Assembly (NCBI GenBank): GCA_019359595.1
Contig: JAHHGZ010000033.1
Span: 35,389 to 99,388 of the forward strand
Direction: 5' to 3'
DNA: 64,000 nucleotides
Source of the DNA: Cyanomargarita calcarea GSE-NOS-MK-12-04C
Lineage (GTDB): Bacteria; Cyanobacteriota; Cyanobacteriia; Cyanobacteriales; Nostocaceae
The notes below the pieces were generated by a model. The model did no database searches and was not told where the DNA came from. It worked only from the letters and a program-made list of their open reading frames with translations. Made by a program: the position numbers and the translations under genes. Every line of letters begins with the position of its first letter. Position 1 is the first letter of the stretch. This document shows, one piece after another, positions 9,087 to 18,073 of this stretch.

Positions 9087-9929
9087 TTACTTCGTTCGCC
9101 AAGGGTTTACAACTTGACTAGGCAGAAATACTTTAGCAAACTTATCAAACAACCTTGTATAAAATGAGCGAGTAATGTTTTTCGCATACTGTGGTCGGTA
9201 CGGATAAGTACAATGAAGCACTTTAATTTCGCCTTCAAGATTATAAGCATCCTTCCACTTACTTAAGTAATTATACGTAGGTGGTAGTATTTTCATCTTT
9301 GGTTGAACAGTGGCGATCGCCGAAGCAAAAGCACCTTGGTCTTTTAGCAATAATTTATCCTGATTGTTCTTAACGATTTCAAAATAATATTTGAATTTGT
9401 CAAAAAACACATGAGTTATTTCTGTTTTTCTAAAAGCCATAAAACCCCCGTTGTACTGAATATTATCTTCTTTCAACGGTAAACCAACAGATTGTAAAAT
9501 TGGTAAAACATTAGGTAAATTTTCTTCTTGATTACCCCGCAATAAATTTGTAGCTTTCACAATATAAGGTTGTACGTCTTCAGTTAACAAAAAATCATAT
9601 TCATCTAAATACTCAAACACATCATTGATATTGCTCAACAGACAAATATCTGAATCCAAATAAATTGTTTTCTCAAATTCAGACGCTGCATATAAAGCTA
9701 ATTTTGCCTCCCGTGAAGCTAATACAGTATTTTCATTCTTCGGGGCTGGCTTGAGAATGACATTCTTAAAAGCTGTGAGAAAAGGATAAAGAATTTTGGG
9801 AACACGGTCGATAAGAATAATTATCGGCTCTTGATGAAACTTTCTAATCGCTGCTAAAAAATGAACGCAATCTTGAAAAGAGTAAAGACCTGTCAAGATT
9901 GTAATAAAACCTCTGCTTTCGACCGCCAT
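9087..9929 (-). CDS. GT8-like glycosyltransferase
   Basis: A 280-residue GT-A transferase. Residues 88-100 read KTIYLDSDICLLS, with the metal-binding Asp-Ser-Asp at 92-94, preceded by EAKLALYAASEFE, the helix that usually positions the acceptor-independent half. A later NGGFMAFRKTE block and the 'LHCTYPYRP' segment with a His near the C-terminus match the second half of GT8-like proteins, where the His completes the metal site. No signal peptide. It belongs to the minus-strand glycan locus, downstream of the fucosyltransferase-like gene at 9961 with a 31-bp gap, so the two are probably co-transcribed. Sugar unknown. Confidence 0.7.
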   Translation of the reverse strand: MAVESRGFITILTGLYSFQDCVHFLAAIRKFHQEPIIILIDRVPKILYPFLTAFKNVILKPAPKNENTVLASREAKLALYAASEFEKTIYLDSDICLLSNINDVFEYLDEYDFLLTEDVQPYIVKATNLLRGNQEENLPNVLPILQSVGLPLKEDNIQYNGGFMAFRKTEITHVFFDKFKYYFEIVKNNQDKLLLKDQGAFASAIATVQPKMKILPPTYNYLSKWKDAYNLEGEIKVLHCTYPYRPQYAKNITRSFYTRLFDKFAKVFLPSQVVNPWRTK

Positions 9930-9960
9930 AAATTGTTGATTGTTGGTTGACTAACAAATA

Positions 9961-10881
9961 TTAATGAGTCCATTCCCAAAAACTTTTACTCCAGTCTTCG
10001 TTGTAATGGAAAATTCCCTCCCATTGTTGAAAATGGATAAAATCTTTGATTTCTAAAGCTTTATTCATATCTCTAATCATATAAAGAGGTCGTTCACCAT
10101 AAAATGATGCCCACATAGTATAACTACTGGGTGGCCCGATGATATAATCGCACTCCGCTAAGGAGTACATATCCTCAATTATATGATTGCTGCCAAACAC
10201 ATAGGAGAAATTTTCTAATTGTTGTTCTTCTTGCTTGACGTTTGAGCAAATCAAAAATGTGACCTTTTTATTTTGGAAAAGCGATCGCGCTGATTCCATC
10301 ACCTTCATATATTGTTCAAGCTGATAAAAATATCTGCCATCTTGATGCTGCTGATAATCTCCTTGGCGGATATGAATTCCAATGAGAATATCAGTTTTAC
10401 TCCGAATGCTTGATATTAGCTTTGAAACATTGGTTTGATGCCTTTTTAAAGGTTGGAAATAAGCACGAATCGCGGTACCATGTTTGTGAAGACTAGCTGT
10501 TTCAGATGCAAACCAGCCATCACGGAATAGCCATCCTTGAAAAAAGTTTATCCCTGGTTTTAATTGTTCTGATACATTCGATTTACTCCAGTTAAATGGT
10601 TGGTCGCGTTTAATATCAATTGTGTTAAAGCGTCCACTCTCAAGTAAATTCCGATTCAAATTATAGTATTTGTGACGGAGCCATTTGTTCCCTGGAATTG
10701 CGAATGGAGGAGCAGGATAGCGACAGAGAAAATCTCTAGCCGTTGACTCGAAAAACTCAGCATAATCATCAAAAGCTGGATTTAAAACCGTTAATTTATT
10801 TTCGATAGCAAATGCCATGAAATTAGCGAATAGTAACAGCCTATTTCCTAATTGCCCAGATTTTGCAGATATTACTAACAT
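9961..10881 (-). CDS. GT11/POFUT-superfamily-like fucosyltransferase
   Basis: About 306 residues. The N-terminus reads ISAKSGQLGNRLLLFANFMA and the centre has GIHIRQGDYQ (about residue 175-185), the HxRxGDY motif that binds the GDP moiety in alpha-1,2- and alpha-1,6-fucosyltransferases and protein O-fucosyltransferases. The C-terminal GPPSSYTMWASFYGE segment corresponds to the 'SSFSWWaa..' block of GT11. The frame opens at a GTG at 10893; the ATG at 10881 (MLVISAK) is preferred because it starts right at the first beta strand. It is the first gene of the minus-strand run, about 150 bp after the small gene at 11029. Together with the GT10-like gene it suggests a deoxyhexose-rich glycan. Confidence 0.7.
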   Translation of the reverse strand: MLVISAKSGQLGNRLLLFANFMAFAIENKLTVLNPAFDDYAEFFESTARDFLCRYPAPPFAIPGNKWLRHKYYNLNRNLLESGRFNTIDIKRDQPFNWSKSNVSEQLKPGINFFQGWLFRDGWFASETASLHKHGTAIRAYFQPLKRHQTNVSKLISSIRSKTDILIGIHIRQGDYQQHQDGRYFYQLEQYMKVMESARSLFQNKKVTFLICSNVKQEEQQLENFSYVFGSNHIIEDMYSLAECDYIIGPPSSYTMWASFYGERPLYMIRDMNKALEIKDFIHFQQWEGIFHYNEDWSKSFWEWTH

Positions 10882-11028
10882 ACATTTAACCACAAATTAC
10901 TAGTAATATTTTATACTATTGATTAGGTTTTTGTGATTCTTCGACAGCATTACCTGCCAAAAAGATTCTCTATCTACCCTGCTTGCGTACTATTAACTCC
11001 TCCGACCGAGTATAGCCAGAATCATCGT

Positions 11029-11256
11029 TTACCAGTCAATTAATTTCAATTGACCAGTTTGGATATAATCAAATATGCGATTAATTTGGCGACGGTCTGT
11101 ATCATTAATGTCACCACTCGCAAGTACCATAGATGTCAGCAGCTTATGGTCTTGGCGACTCATTTTTCCTGAGATTATAATTCGATCGACCATTCTTTTA
11201 ACAACAATCCCGTATTGAATTTCAACTTTTTTGTACATAGGTGCTTTGTAAGTCAT
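11029..11256 (-). CDS. small conserved cyanobacterial protein of unknown function
   Basis: A 75-residue protein with no signal peptide or membrane segment. The middle is basic (KKVEIQYG, KRMVDRIIISGKMSRQDHKLL) and the C-terminal third is a helix-rich block, TDRRQINRIFDYIQTGQLKLID, quoted in part, which I recall as recurring in short Nostocales proteins but cannot tie to a function. A GGAGAATTAA ribosome-binding stretch precedes the ATG. It stands alone between the glycan locus and gloB, in the direction of the former. Could be a small regulator; nothing in the sequence proves that. Confidence 0.55.
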   Translation of the reverse strand: MTYKAPMYKKVEIQYGIVVKRMVDRIIISGKMSRQDHKLLTSMVLASGDINDTDRRQINRIFDYIQTGQLKLIDW

Positions 11257-11659
11257 ATTTAATTCTCCAGGTAGATGCTAAAACGCCAATATTTGCCATG
11301 CCATTGAGGGTCAAAAGCGATCTGTATTAATGAAAAATTATTCGGGCTAACATCTGAAAGCAAATATTGATATTTTTGTTCCGAAATTTATTTCTGTGTA
11401 TTTGTACAACAAAATGGAACAAAATAAATCTAACTTTGGGCTTACTCTTCTTTCTAGGGAAATTTCACTGATAAATCTAAACTTTTTCTTAAGTGTAACA
11501 AAAGTTAATAAGTAACAATACGGTTGTAAATTAGCTTTTTTTATGTGGGGAAAGAGTTATAAGCAGAAAAAAATATAATTCGTTCATTATAATTTTGTAG
11601 TTAACCGCGATCGCTAAGTCATAGGATCGTTTATAAAGGTCAAACATCTATATTATGCT
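11257..11659. other. AT-rich intergenic region upstream of gloB
   Basis: About 400 bp without a recognisable gene, between two divergently transcribed genes, so it should contain both promoters. It is rich in A/T tracts; a HIP1-related GCGATCGC lies at about 11609 close to the gloB start. I see no hairpin terminator or repeat in it. Confidence 0.5.
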
Positions 11660-12430
11660 ATGGAAATCCTCCGTATTCCAGTACTTACAGACAATTACAT
11701 CTTTCTGCTACACGATATTTTTTCCAATACGGCTGCCGTTGTCGATCCAGCAGAAGCAGAACCCGTTATAAAAAAACTTCATGAACTTGAAGCTGAGTTA
11801 GTAGCGATTTTTAACACGCACCACCACAACGATCATGTGGGTGGTAACAAGCAACTGATACAACAATATCCCCAAGTCACAGTGTATGGGGGAGTGGAGG
11901 ACAAGGGAAGAATTCCAGGACAGCAAGTGTTTTTGGAAGAAGGTTCCCGCATTAACTTTGCAAACCGTACAGGTGAAGTTTTCTTCATCCCTGGGCATAC
12001 CCGCGCTCACATTGCCTATTACTTTCCTTCACAGTCAGGGGAGACGGGGGAACTATTCTGCGGGGATACGCTGTTTGCAGGCGGTTGTGGGCGCTTATTT
12101 GAAGGCACACCCATCCAGATGGTAGACTCCCTGAGCAAGCTCAGTTCTCTACCGGATAATACCCGTGTATGGTGCGCTCACGAATACACTTTAAAAAATT
12201 TGCAATTTGCCGTTACCGTAGACGCTGACAATCTCGACTTACAACAAAGGTATGATGAAGTGAAAGCTCACCGCAGTCGGGGTGAAGCTACTGTTCCCTC
12301 ACTGTTGGGAGTCGAAAAGCGCACAAATCCATTTTTGCGTTACTCACAACCCGCATTACAATTAGCTGTGAACAGTAACGATCCAGTCCAAACCTTTGCG
12401 CGTCTGCGAGGAATGAAGGATAAATTTTAG
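11660..12430 (+). CDS. gloB: hydroxyacylglutathione hydrolase (glyoxalase II)
   Basis: 256 residues, the usual glyoxalase II length. Hydrolyses S-D-lactoylglutathione to D-lactate and glutathione, the second step of methylglyoxal detoxification in the cytoplasm. It is a metallo-beta-lactamase-fold enzyme: the THHHNDH motif supplies metal ligands His54, His56, Asp58 and His59; FIPGHTRAH supplies the next His; [18 protein letters not shown] gives the bridging Asp and the substrate loop; and WCAHEYT the last His. The C-terminal helical domain that binds glutathione is present (KRTNPFLR). Monocistronic by context; rplI follows 135 bp later in the same direction. Confidence 0.95.
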   Translation: MEILRIPVLTDNYIFLLHDIFSNTAAVVDPAEAEPVIKKLHELEAELVAIFNTHHHNDHVGGNKQLIQQYPQVTVYGGVEDKGRIPGQQVFLEEGSRINFANRTGEVFFIPGHTRAHIAYYFPSQSGETGELFCGDTLFAGGCGRLFEGTPIQMVDSLSKLSSLPDNTRVWCAHEYTLKNLQFAVTVDADNLDLQQRYDEVKAHRSRGEATVPSLLGVEKRTNPFLRYSQPALQLAVNSNDPVQTFARLRGMKDKF

Positions 12431-12565
12431 TTGCTTGTTAGTTGGATTGGTTGCGATCGCACCCGCATGGGCGCTAGGATCTGTAAGCTCAACGGTTATG
12501 TCAAACAGCCAGAAAAAGCCACCAGATTATTAAGATTTTAAAGTAGAGAGAGAAAAAGAACCAAG

Positions 12566-13024
12566 ATGGCGAAACGTGTGCAGTTAGTTTTAAATCAAGA
12601 TATCAGCAAGCTGGGAAAATCAGGCGATTTGGTAGAAGTCGCTCCTGGCTATGCCCGTAATTATTTGCTTCCCCAGAAAATGGCAACTCATGTCACCCCT
12701 GGTATTCTCAGGCAAGTAGAACGCCGTCGGGAGTTGGAACGCCTGCGTCAATTAGAATTAAAGCAACAAGCTACCGAGCAAAAAGCAGCTTTAGAACAAG
12801 TTGCAGCATATATTGTTGCCAAACAGTTGGGTGAAAACGGCACAATTTTTGGTACTGTTACCGCCCAAGATGTAGCAGATGTCATTAAAGCAAACACCAA
12901 TCAAGAAGTGGATCGTCGCGGTATTACTGTCCCCGATATTGGCAAATTGGGTACTTACGAAGCAGAAATTAAACTGCATTCCGAAGTTACTGCCAAAATC
13001 AATGTTCAAGTAATCCCTAGCTAA
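12566..13024 (+). CDS. rplI: 50S ribosomal protein L9
   Basis: 152 residues. A two-domain ribosomal protein at the base of the L1 stalk that binds 23S rRNA and helps hold the reading frame. The N-terminal domain begins with [19 protein letters not shown] and contains the signature G-x2-V-x2-A-x-G-Y-x-R-N-Y-L-P ([15 protein letters not shown]); a charged connecting helix ([18 protein letters not shown]) and the globular C-terminal domain follow. Upstream 'agagagagaaa' is the only ribosome-binding candidate. A strong hairpin downstream (13172-13207) separates it from dnaB, the next gene, an association common in bacteria. Confidence 0.97.
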   Translation: MAKRVQLVLNQDISKLGKSGDLVEVAPGYARNYLLPQKMATHVTPGILRQVERRRELERLRQLELKQQATEQKAALEQVAAYIVAKQLGENGTIFGTVTAQDVADVIKANTNQEVDRRGITVPDIGKLGTYEAEIKLHSEVTAKINVQVIPS

Positions 13025-13171
13025 AAGTCCTATTTTGAGGATTTTGAACCACAGATAAACACTGCAATACGTAGATAAATAAAATACATCTGTGTTGATA
13101 TGTGTCTATCTGAATATTGTGCATAGGACTGCGACCTTGACGCAGACAGGTCGTAGGGGAATTTAGGGCGA

Positions 13172-13207
13172 AAAGCTCGCCGCTCTAAACTTAGAGCGGC
13201 GAGCTTT
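13172..13207 (+). terminator. 15-bp hairpin after rplI
   Basis: A perfect 15-bp inverted repeat with a 6-base loop (stem AAAGCTCGCCGCTCT) sits between rplI and dnaB. It is followed by TCTATATAG rather than a clean U run, so it may be a weak intrinsic terminator or a processing hairpin. Confidence 0.6.
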
Positions 13208-13251
13208 CTATATAGTTATTTAGAACCCAAAATCCAAAATCCAAAATTTCT

Positions 13252-15786
13252 ATGTCTGGTGAACCAAATTTTCAAGGTAACAGCGATCGCCTACCACCCC
13301 AAAATATCGAAGCCGAAGAAGCGATATTAGGAGGTATTTTATTAGACCCGGAAGCGATAAGTAGAGTCAGCGATCGCCTGGTTGCAGAAGCATTTTATAT
13401 CAGCGCTCACAAAGATATCTATCAAGCAGCCTTGCGGCTCCACGGACAAAATAAACCCACAGACTTACTGGCAGTCATCAGTTGGTTGACCGACCACGAT
13501 TTACTTACCCGGATTGGTGGTAGAAATAAATTAGCAACTCTAGTAGACCGCACCGTCTCAGCAGTCAACATTGATGCCTTAGCGCAACTGGTGATGGACA
13601 AATATCTGCGACGGATGTTAATTAAAGCCGGGAATGAAATTGTCCAGTTGGGGTATCAAACAGAAAACGAATTACCATTTGTACTAGACCAAGCAGAGCA
13701 AAAAGTATTCGGAATTACTCAAGAACGTCCGGAATCAGGTTTAGTTCACATTGCTGATACTCTGATTAATAATTTCCAAGAAATTGAAGCGAGAAATCAA
13801 GGTGTATCCTTACCCGGTATTCCCAGCGGTTTTTACGATTTAGATGCTATGACCAGCGGTTTCCAGCGTTCTGATTTGATTATCGTTGCTGGTAGACCAT
13901 CAATGGGAAAATGTTTGTATGAAAATAGTGAAATTCTTTTGAGTGACGGTAGCATCACAACAATTAAAGAAATATATCATCGTCGTCAAGCGGAGTTACT
14001 AACTTTAGGAGATGATTGGAAGTTTCATCTTACTCAACCTTCTGCTTTTGTTGATGATGGTATTAAACCAGTTTTTGGTGTTGCGACTCGCTTAGGGCGA
14101 TATATTGAAACTACCATCACCCATCCTTATCTAACTATTAATGGATGGCGGCAACTTTCGGAATTAAGAGTGGGGGATAAAATTGCTGTACCTCGTAAAA
14201 TCGATGTATTCGGTACAGAAACCATCCGCGATTGTGAAGTTAAATTATTAGCATATTTCATAGGTGATGGATGCTTAACAGACTCAACACCAACTTGCAT
14301 TCAAAATGATTTCACCGAGAGTATTACCAGTTTTTCACCAGAATTTGAAGCTAGGGTAGAAATTACGAGTGAACGGACACCAATACTCTACGCTGCTATG
14401 TGTCAGAGAGAAAAAAATCCCCTCACAGCTTGGCTGGAGACGATTGGTTTATGGGACAAAAAAGCTGATGCCCAAATAATTCCTAATCTTATATTTAAAT
14501 TAGAGCGATCGCAAGTTTCTTTATTCCTCAATCGTCTGTTTGCAACCAATGGATGGTCTAGTCTACTTATTAGCGGTCAATCGCAATTAGAATACTGTAG
14601 TGTCAGCGAAAAATTAGGCAGACAAATACAACATCTACTCTTGCGGTTTGGAATTATTGCCACTCTGAAAAAATGCTCAATTAAATATCAAGAAACTCGC
14701 AGACAAGCTTGGCAACTAGATATTACTGATGCTCAATCTATCAAAACTTTTATCTCGGAAATTGGTATTTTTGGCGCAGATGAGGCATTAGGTCAAGTCG
14801 AAACAGCCTTAAATCAGAAGACACACCAAACTAGTTCTGACCTCATCCCAGGAGAAATTTGGGAGCAAATAGTCGCAGCTAAATGTGCTGGAATCAAGGG
14901 CAAAGAAGCTCTATCACGAGAAAAACTTTGGATATTGGCAACAAATTTAGAAAATTTACCACTTCAGCAGTTAGCAACTAGTGATGTATATTGGGATGAA
15001 ATCGTTTCCATTGAACCAATGGGATGCAAACAAGTTTATGACTTAACAATCCCAGTCAGTCACAATTTTGTGGCTAATGACATCTGCGTTCACAACACTG
15101 CATTTTGCTTGAATATTGCTCATAATATTGCCTCTTTATACAAATTACCAGTTGCAGTTTTTAGCTTAGAAATGTCAAAAGAACAACTGGCACAACGGTT
15201 GTTAGCTAGCGAGGCAAAAATTGAAAGTAGTTATCTGCGGACTGGACGGCTCAGTCAAACACAATGGGAACCTTTAAGCCGTGCTATTGGTATGCTCTCG
15301 GATATGCCAATATTTATTGATGATACGCCCAATATTACGGTTACAGAAATGCGGAGTCAGGCGCGACGTTTGCAAGCAGAACAAAACACCCAATTAGGAT
15401 TAATTGTAATAGATTACTTGCAATTGATGGAAGGTGGTGGTGATAATCGCGTGCAAGAATTATCTAAAATTACCCGCAGTATTAAAGGTTTAGCACGGGA
15501 ATTGAGTGTTCCTGTAATTGCCCTTTCTCAATTAAGTCGTGGGGTGGAAGCACGGACAAATAAGCGTCCGATGTTGTCAGATTTGAGGGAAAGTGGAAGT
15601 ATTGAACAGGATGCGGATTTAGTAATGATGCTTTACCGGGATGATTATTATAATCCAGACAGTCCCGATCGCCGGATTGCTGAAGTCAACATAGCTAAAC
15701 ATCGTAATGGCCCAGTGGGTACGATTAAACTTTTGTTTGACCCGCAGTTTACTAGGTTTGAGAATTTAGCGAAGAATAGTTATTAG
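13252..15786 (+). CDS. dnaB: replicative DNA helicase DnaB with an in-frame intein
   Basis: 844 residues; the mature helicase would be 449. It unwinds DNA at the fork as a hexamer and loads primase. The N-terminal primase-interacting domain (LPPQNIEAEEAILGGILLD) and RecA-type motor are present: Walker A GRPSMGK is interrupted after Lys220 by the intein and resumes with Thr616; Walker B VIDYLQLM, the QLSRGVE block and RESGSIEQDADL follow intact. The last matters because the RESG/SIEQ site, occupied by an intein in Synechocystis DnaB, is empty here. The helicase is inactive until the intein splices out, since the P-loop is split. The start is the ATG at 13252, behind a CCAAAATCCAAAATTTCT tract with no clear ribosome-binding site. 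Confidence 0.96.
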   Translation: MSGEPNFQGNSDRLPPQNIEAEEAILGGILLDPEAISRVSDRLVAEAFYISAHKDIYQAALRLHGQNKPTDLLAVISWLTDHDLLTRIGGRNKLATLVDRTVSAVNIDALAQLVMDKYLRRMLIKAGNEIVQLGYQTENELPFVLDQAEQKVFGITQERPESGLVHIADTLINNFQEIEARNQGVSLPGIPSGFYDLDAMTSGFQRSDLIIVAGRPSMGKCLYENSEILLSDGSITTIKEIYHRRQAELLTLGDDWKFHLTQPSAFVDDGIKPVFGVATRLGRYIETTITHPYLTINGWRQLSELRVGDKIAVPRKIDVFGTETIRDCEVKLLAYFIGDGCLTDSTPTCIQNDFTESITSFSPEFEARVEITSERTPILYAAMCQREKNPLTAWLETIGLWDKKADAQIIPNLIFKLERSQVSLFLNRLFATNGWSSLLISGQSQLEYCSVSEKLGRQIQHLLLRFGIIATLKKCSIKYQETRRQAWQLDITDAQSIKTFISEIGIFGADEALGQVETALNQKTHQTSSDLIPGEIWEQIVAAKCAGIKGKEALSREKLWILATNLENLPLQQLATSDVYWDEIVSIEPMGCKQVYDLTIPVSHNFVANDICVHNTAFCLNIAHNIASLYKLPVAVFSLEMSKEQLAQRLLASEAKIESSYLRTGRLSQTQWEPLSRAIGMLSDMPIFIDDTPNITVTEMRSQARRLQAEQNTQLGLIVIDYLQLMEGGGDNRVQELSKITRSIKGLARELSVPVIALSQLSRGVEARTNKRPMLSDLRESGSIEQDADLVMMLYRDDYYNPDSPDRRIAEVNIAKHRNGPVGTIKLLFDPQFTRFENLAKNSY
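13912..15096 (+). mobile_element. DnaB intein with LAGLIDADG-type homing endonuclease domain
   Basis: 395 residues (221-615 of the precursor). Block A starts with the nucleophile Cys221 (CLYENSEILLSDGS); block B has TITHPYLT with the conserved Thr and His; block F/G ends VYDLTIPVSHNFVAND and then ICVHN with the penultimate His and Asn615, followed by Thr616 as the +1 residue. Between them are two LAGLIDADG-like helices: LLAYFIGDGCL (332-342), catalytic Asp present, and LFLNRLFATNGW (424-435), where Asn433 replaces the usual Asp. The protein-splicing residues look complete; the endonuclease is probably weakened or dead. Confidence 0.93.
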
Positions 15787-15885
15787 TTGTTAGTTGTTAG
15801 TTGTTAGTTGTTTACTCCTAACTCCTAACTCCTAACTCCTAACTCCTAACTCCTAACTCCTATCTCCTAACTCCTAACTAACTTT
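15784..15885. repeat. heptameric short tandem repeats (TTAGTTG / CTCCTAA)
   Basis: About 100 bp of TTAGTTG repeats running into CTCCTAA repeats fill the whole gap between the convergent dnaB and FKBP genes. Such short tandemly repeated repetitive sequences are typical of filamentous cyanobacteria. Complementary units on the two sides allow a long imperfect stem. Confidence 0.85.
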
Positions 15886-16395
15886 CAACAATTCCACATC
15901 AAAAAGCAGAGTAGCGTTTGGTGGAATCACTCCGCCGGCACCACGGGCACCGTAACCTAACTCAGCGGGGATGATTAATTGGCGACGACCGCCAACTTTC
16001 ATCGTGCCAACTCCCTCATCCCAACCTTTGATTACCTGTCCAACACCAATCTTGAAATCAAAGGGTTGATTGCGATCGCGTGAACTATCAAATTTAGTCC
16101 CGTCTTCCAAGGTGCCAGTGTAGTGAACCGTAACTTTCTGTCCGGCTTGAGGAGTCGCACCAGTCCCCTCCTGTAAATCTACATACTTCAATCCCGAAGG
16201 AGTGGTAACCTCATTAGCTTCAGACATAGTTTTGCTCGCAATCAGATTATTGTTTTCAAGTAAATTTGTGGATGCTGGTGTGGCTTGAGTAAGTTGGACA
16301 GCAATAGCAGAATCCTGTTTACCGCCAATTTGGGCCAATACTAAAATTAATACACAAGCCAGCATCAAACCCACGCTTAGTAAAATCCCTTTCAT
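15874..16395 (-). CDS. FKBP-type peptidyl-prolyl cis-trans isomerase, membrane-anchored or exported
   Basis: 173 residues. Catalyses cis-trans isomerisation at proline bonds during folding. The FKBP domain spans about 65-173 and has the pocket residues in [34 protein letters not shown] and [21 protein letters not shown]. The first 20-25 residues are hydrophobic ([17 protein letters not shown]), a signal peptide or membrane anchor; the LMLAC stretch is lipobox-like but not convincing. A low-complexity linker follows. This places the enzyme in the periplasm or thylakoid lumen. It converges on dnaB across the tandem repeat and appears monocistronic. Confidence 0.9.
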   Translation of the reverse strand: MKGILLSVGLMLACVLILVLAQIGGKQDSAIAVQLTQATPASTNLLENNNLIASKTMSEANEVTTPSGLKYVDLQEGTGATPQAGQKVTVHYTGTLEDGTKFDSSRDRNQPFDFKIGVGQVIKGWDEGVGTMKVGGRRQLIIPAELGYGARGAGGVIPPNATLLFDVELLKVS

Positions 16396-16550
16396 GCATC
16401 AGTCCTCCCTAATTAACAGGTTTGAGAGAATTACAAAAACTCCTGTTTTCAACGCTTTCAACACACGTAAGATTTACCTACGCATTTTTTCTACATAAGT
16501 CGCATCCGACCTCAATAATTTTATAGCAGTAGGGGACCCAATTAGAGTTC

Positions 16551-16586
16551 GTAGGCGATGCTCCTTTGGAGCCGCTACGCGATCGC
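16551..16586. repeat. Nostocales interspersed repeat with HIP1 core
   Basis: A GC-rich interspersed element (GCGATGCTCCTTTGGAGCCG followed by CTACGCGATCGC) lies in the gap upstream of the FKBP gene. I recognise the motif as one dispersed through Nostoc-type genomes. It contains a short palindrome (CTCC-tttg-GGAG-like) and a GCGATCGC-type end. Confidence 0.5.
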
Positions 16587-16648
16587 AAGTTTTTAACCTT
16601 AAAATTGCCAGTTTGACAAAACTGAGTTTAAATCCCTTCCTCGGCATA

Positions 16649-16972
16649 TTATCGCCAAAGCTTATTTTCTAAATCTCGCACTTGGCGCTCTAAACGGTCA
16701 ATTCTACCCCGGAGTTCATCCACCTCAGACTGACGAGCAACACCCAAATCCTGCATCATGTTTCTCATCTGACGTTGCATCTGGGTTTCCCAAGTGCCCT
16801 GCTCGGACTTCAACTGCTGTACAATGTCATCCATTACCGCTTTGGCTTGTTCGGGATTGAGCTTACCATCCTTAACCAATTCATCGCCGACTTGCTTGAG
16901 CTTGTCTGCCACCAAAGAGGTTGTACCAATACCGAGCATGACTAACTGTTGCATCCAATTATTGTTGTCCAT
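16649..16972 (-). CDS. phasin-like coiled-coil protein
   Basis: 107 residues, largely helical. The N-terminal half has LVMLGIGTTSLVADKLKQVG, an amphipathic helix like those of phasins, the proteins that coat polyhydroxyalkanoate granules; the C-terminal 35 residues form a heptad-repeat coiled coil (RGRIDRLERQVRDLENKL). Similar short proteins are common in cyanobacteria and are often annotated as phasin-family or as hypothetical. No signal peptide. It is transcribed away from the next gene, so the gap 16973-17105 should hold divergent promoters. A granule-coat role is inferred from helix pattern only. Confidence 0.6.
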   Translation of the reverse strand: MDNNNWMQQLVMLGIGTTSLVADKLKQVGDELVKDGKLNPEQAKAVMDDIVQQLKSEQGTWETQMQRQMRNMMQDLGVARQSEVDELRGRIDRLERQVRDLENKLWR

Positions 16973-17105
16973 ACTGCCTCATATCACCTTGTTTCTTACC
17001 AATTAACCCAAGTTTATTAAATTTAGGTAATAAAGTTATGCATCAAAGCATGATTACTTTAGCCCACAATTCTATTTTGGCAAACATACACAAGGATTTA
17101 AAGGT

Positions 17106-17414
17106 GTGGTAATCGAACTCTTGAGGGTGAAAGTACCGCCCAATGTGCGGGAAAAATATATACTTAAGGATGCGGAAATTTGGACAACAGCCCTTGCTGG
17201 GTATCCAGGATTTCTTGGTAAAGAGGTTTGGATCAATCCCAATGACTCTACGGAAGTGATGATGATTATTCGTTGGGCAACAAAAGAGCATTGGAAAGCT
17301 ATACCCCACGCTGATTTGGAAGCTGTTGACGCTAAATTTACCCAAGCGATGGGAGAATCATATCCCTTTATGGAAACTGGCGAGTATCAAGTGAGAAAAT
17401 TTCCTCAGCCTTGA
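17106..17414 (+). CDS. TIGR03792-like uncharacterised cyanobacterial protein (ferredoxin-like/ABM fold)
   Basis: 102 residues from a GTG start preceded by AAGGT. The sequence VIELLRVKVPPN..., then FLGKEVWINPNDSTEVMMIIRW and HADLEAVDAKF, has the beta-alpha-beta pattern of dimeric alpha/beta-barrel (antibiotic-biosynthesis-monooxygenase-like) proteins. I recall the family as a cyanobacterial one of unknown function. No cofactor motif or catalytic residue can be assigned. Free-standing gene. The opposite-strand frame across it is a shadow. Confidence 0.65.
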   Translation: MVIELLRVKVPPNVREKYILKDAEIWTTALAGYPGFLGKEVWINPNDSTEVMMIIRWATKEHWKAIPHADLEAVDAKFTQAMGESYPFMETGEYQVRKFPQP

Positions 17415-17539
17415 TTGTCCAGATGGTAAGTAGGGAGTAGAAAATGGCAATTTGACTCATTGCACTGCCGAAAAATAAGGTGCATTTTCATAGAAAAATC
17501 CTACTACACAATTCAATAAAAATAATTCTTTTCCATACC

Positions 17540-17713
17540 TTATTCCCTATTTTTTCTTTGGATTTTTGGTTGTTCCACAATGTTAATAATTAAAGCTATA
17601 AGAGCAATAAACATAAGTATTGTCACCCAGCCTGACCCCAGTTCTTGGTGGCCAAATACTGCCACAACAAATGAAAATATTCCGATGTAAGCTAAAATTT
17701 GAATATCTTTCAT
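17540..17713 (-). CDS. putative 57-residue two-helix membrane protein
   Basis: A short frame on the minus strand. Translation gives an ATG start, a first hydrophobic helix (LAYIGIFSFVVAVFG), a polar turn with HQELGSG, a second helix (VTILMFIALIALIINIV) and a basic tail (PKIQRKNRE). The hydrophobic/polar layout is coherent along its full length, which random sequence seldom shows. The ribosome-binding site is weak. I do not recognise a family. Lies alone in a gap of about 650 bp. Confidence 0.4.
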   Translation of the reverse strand: MKDIQILAYIGIFSFVVAVFGHQELGSGWVTILMFIALIALIINIVEQPKIQRKNRE

Positions 17714-18073
17714 AATCGCTTTTTTTTTGACCTATTCTTATATTCTTATCATGAAAACACTAAAGTTTGTCTACTAGTAAAACACCAGCACTATCAATCC
17801 AAAAAAATCCAGTATTTATACTGTTATATTTTTGATACAAACTGAATATGGCGTTCCTAAGTCCGAAGTGAAAAATAAGATTCCTGACAACTTTTATGAA
17901 GTAGCGAATCTAGGCATATTGGAAGATTTACCTGTATATTTTTATTGGCATTTTTTCCAATCGCGAAAAGAACGTTGAAAGTCACTATCTTACGGTAGAG
18001 CGAGACTTCTAGTCGATGGGCGTATAATTTGGTAGTTTAGGTAGCTTTCAAAAGCACATCTAGTAAATCATAT

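Noticed and set aside
9900..9960. Possible transposon ends around the glycan locus
   Set aside because: No terminal inverted repeats, target duplication or transposase gene found.
17043..17345. 100-residue minus-strand ORF opposite the TIGR03792-like gene
   Set aside because: Shadow; the plus-strand protein has a coherent fold pattern and the minus one does not.
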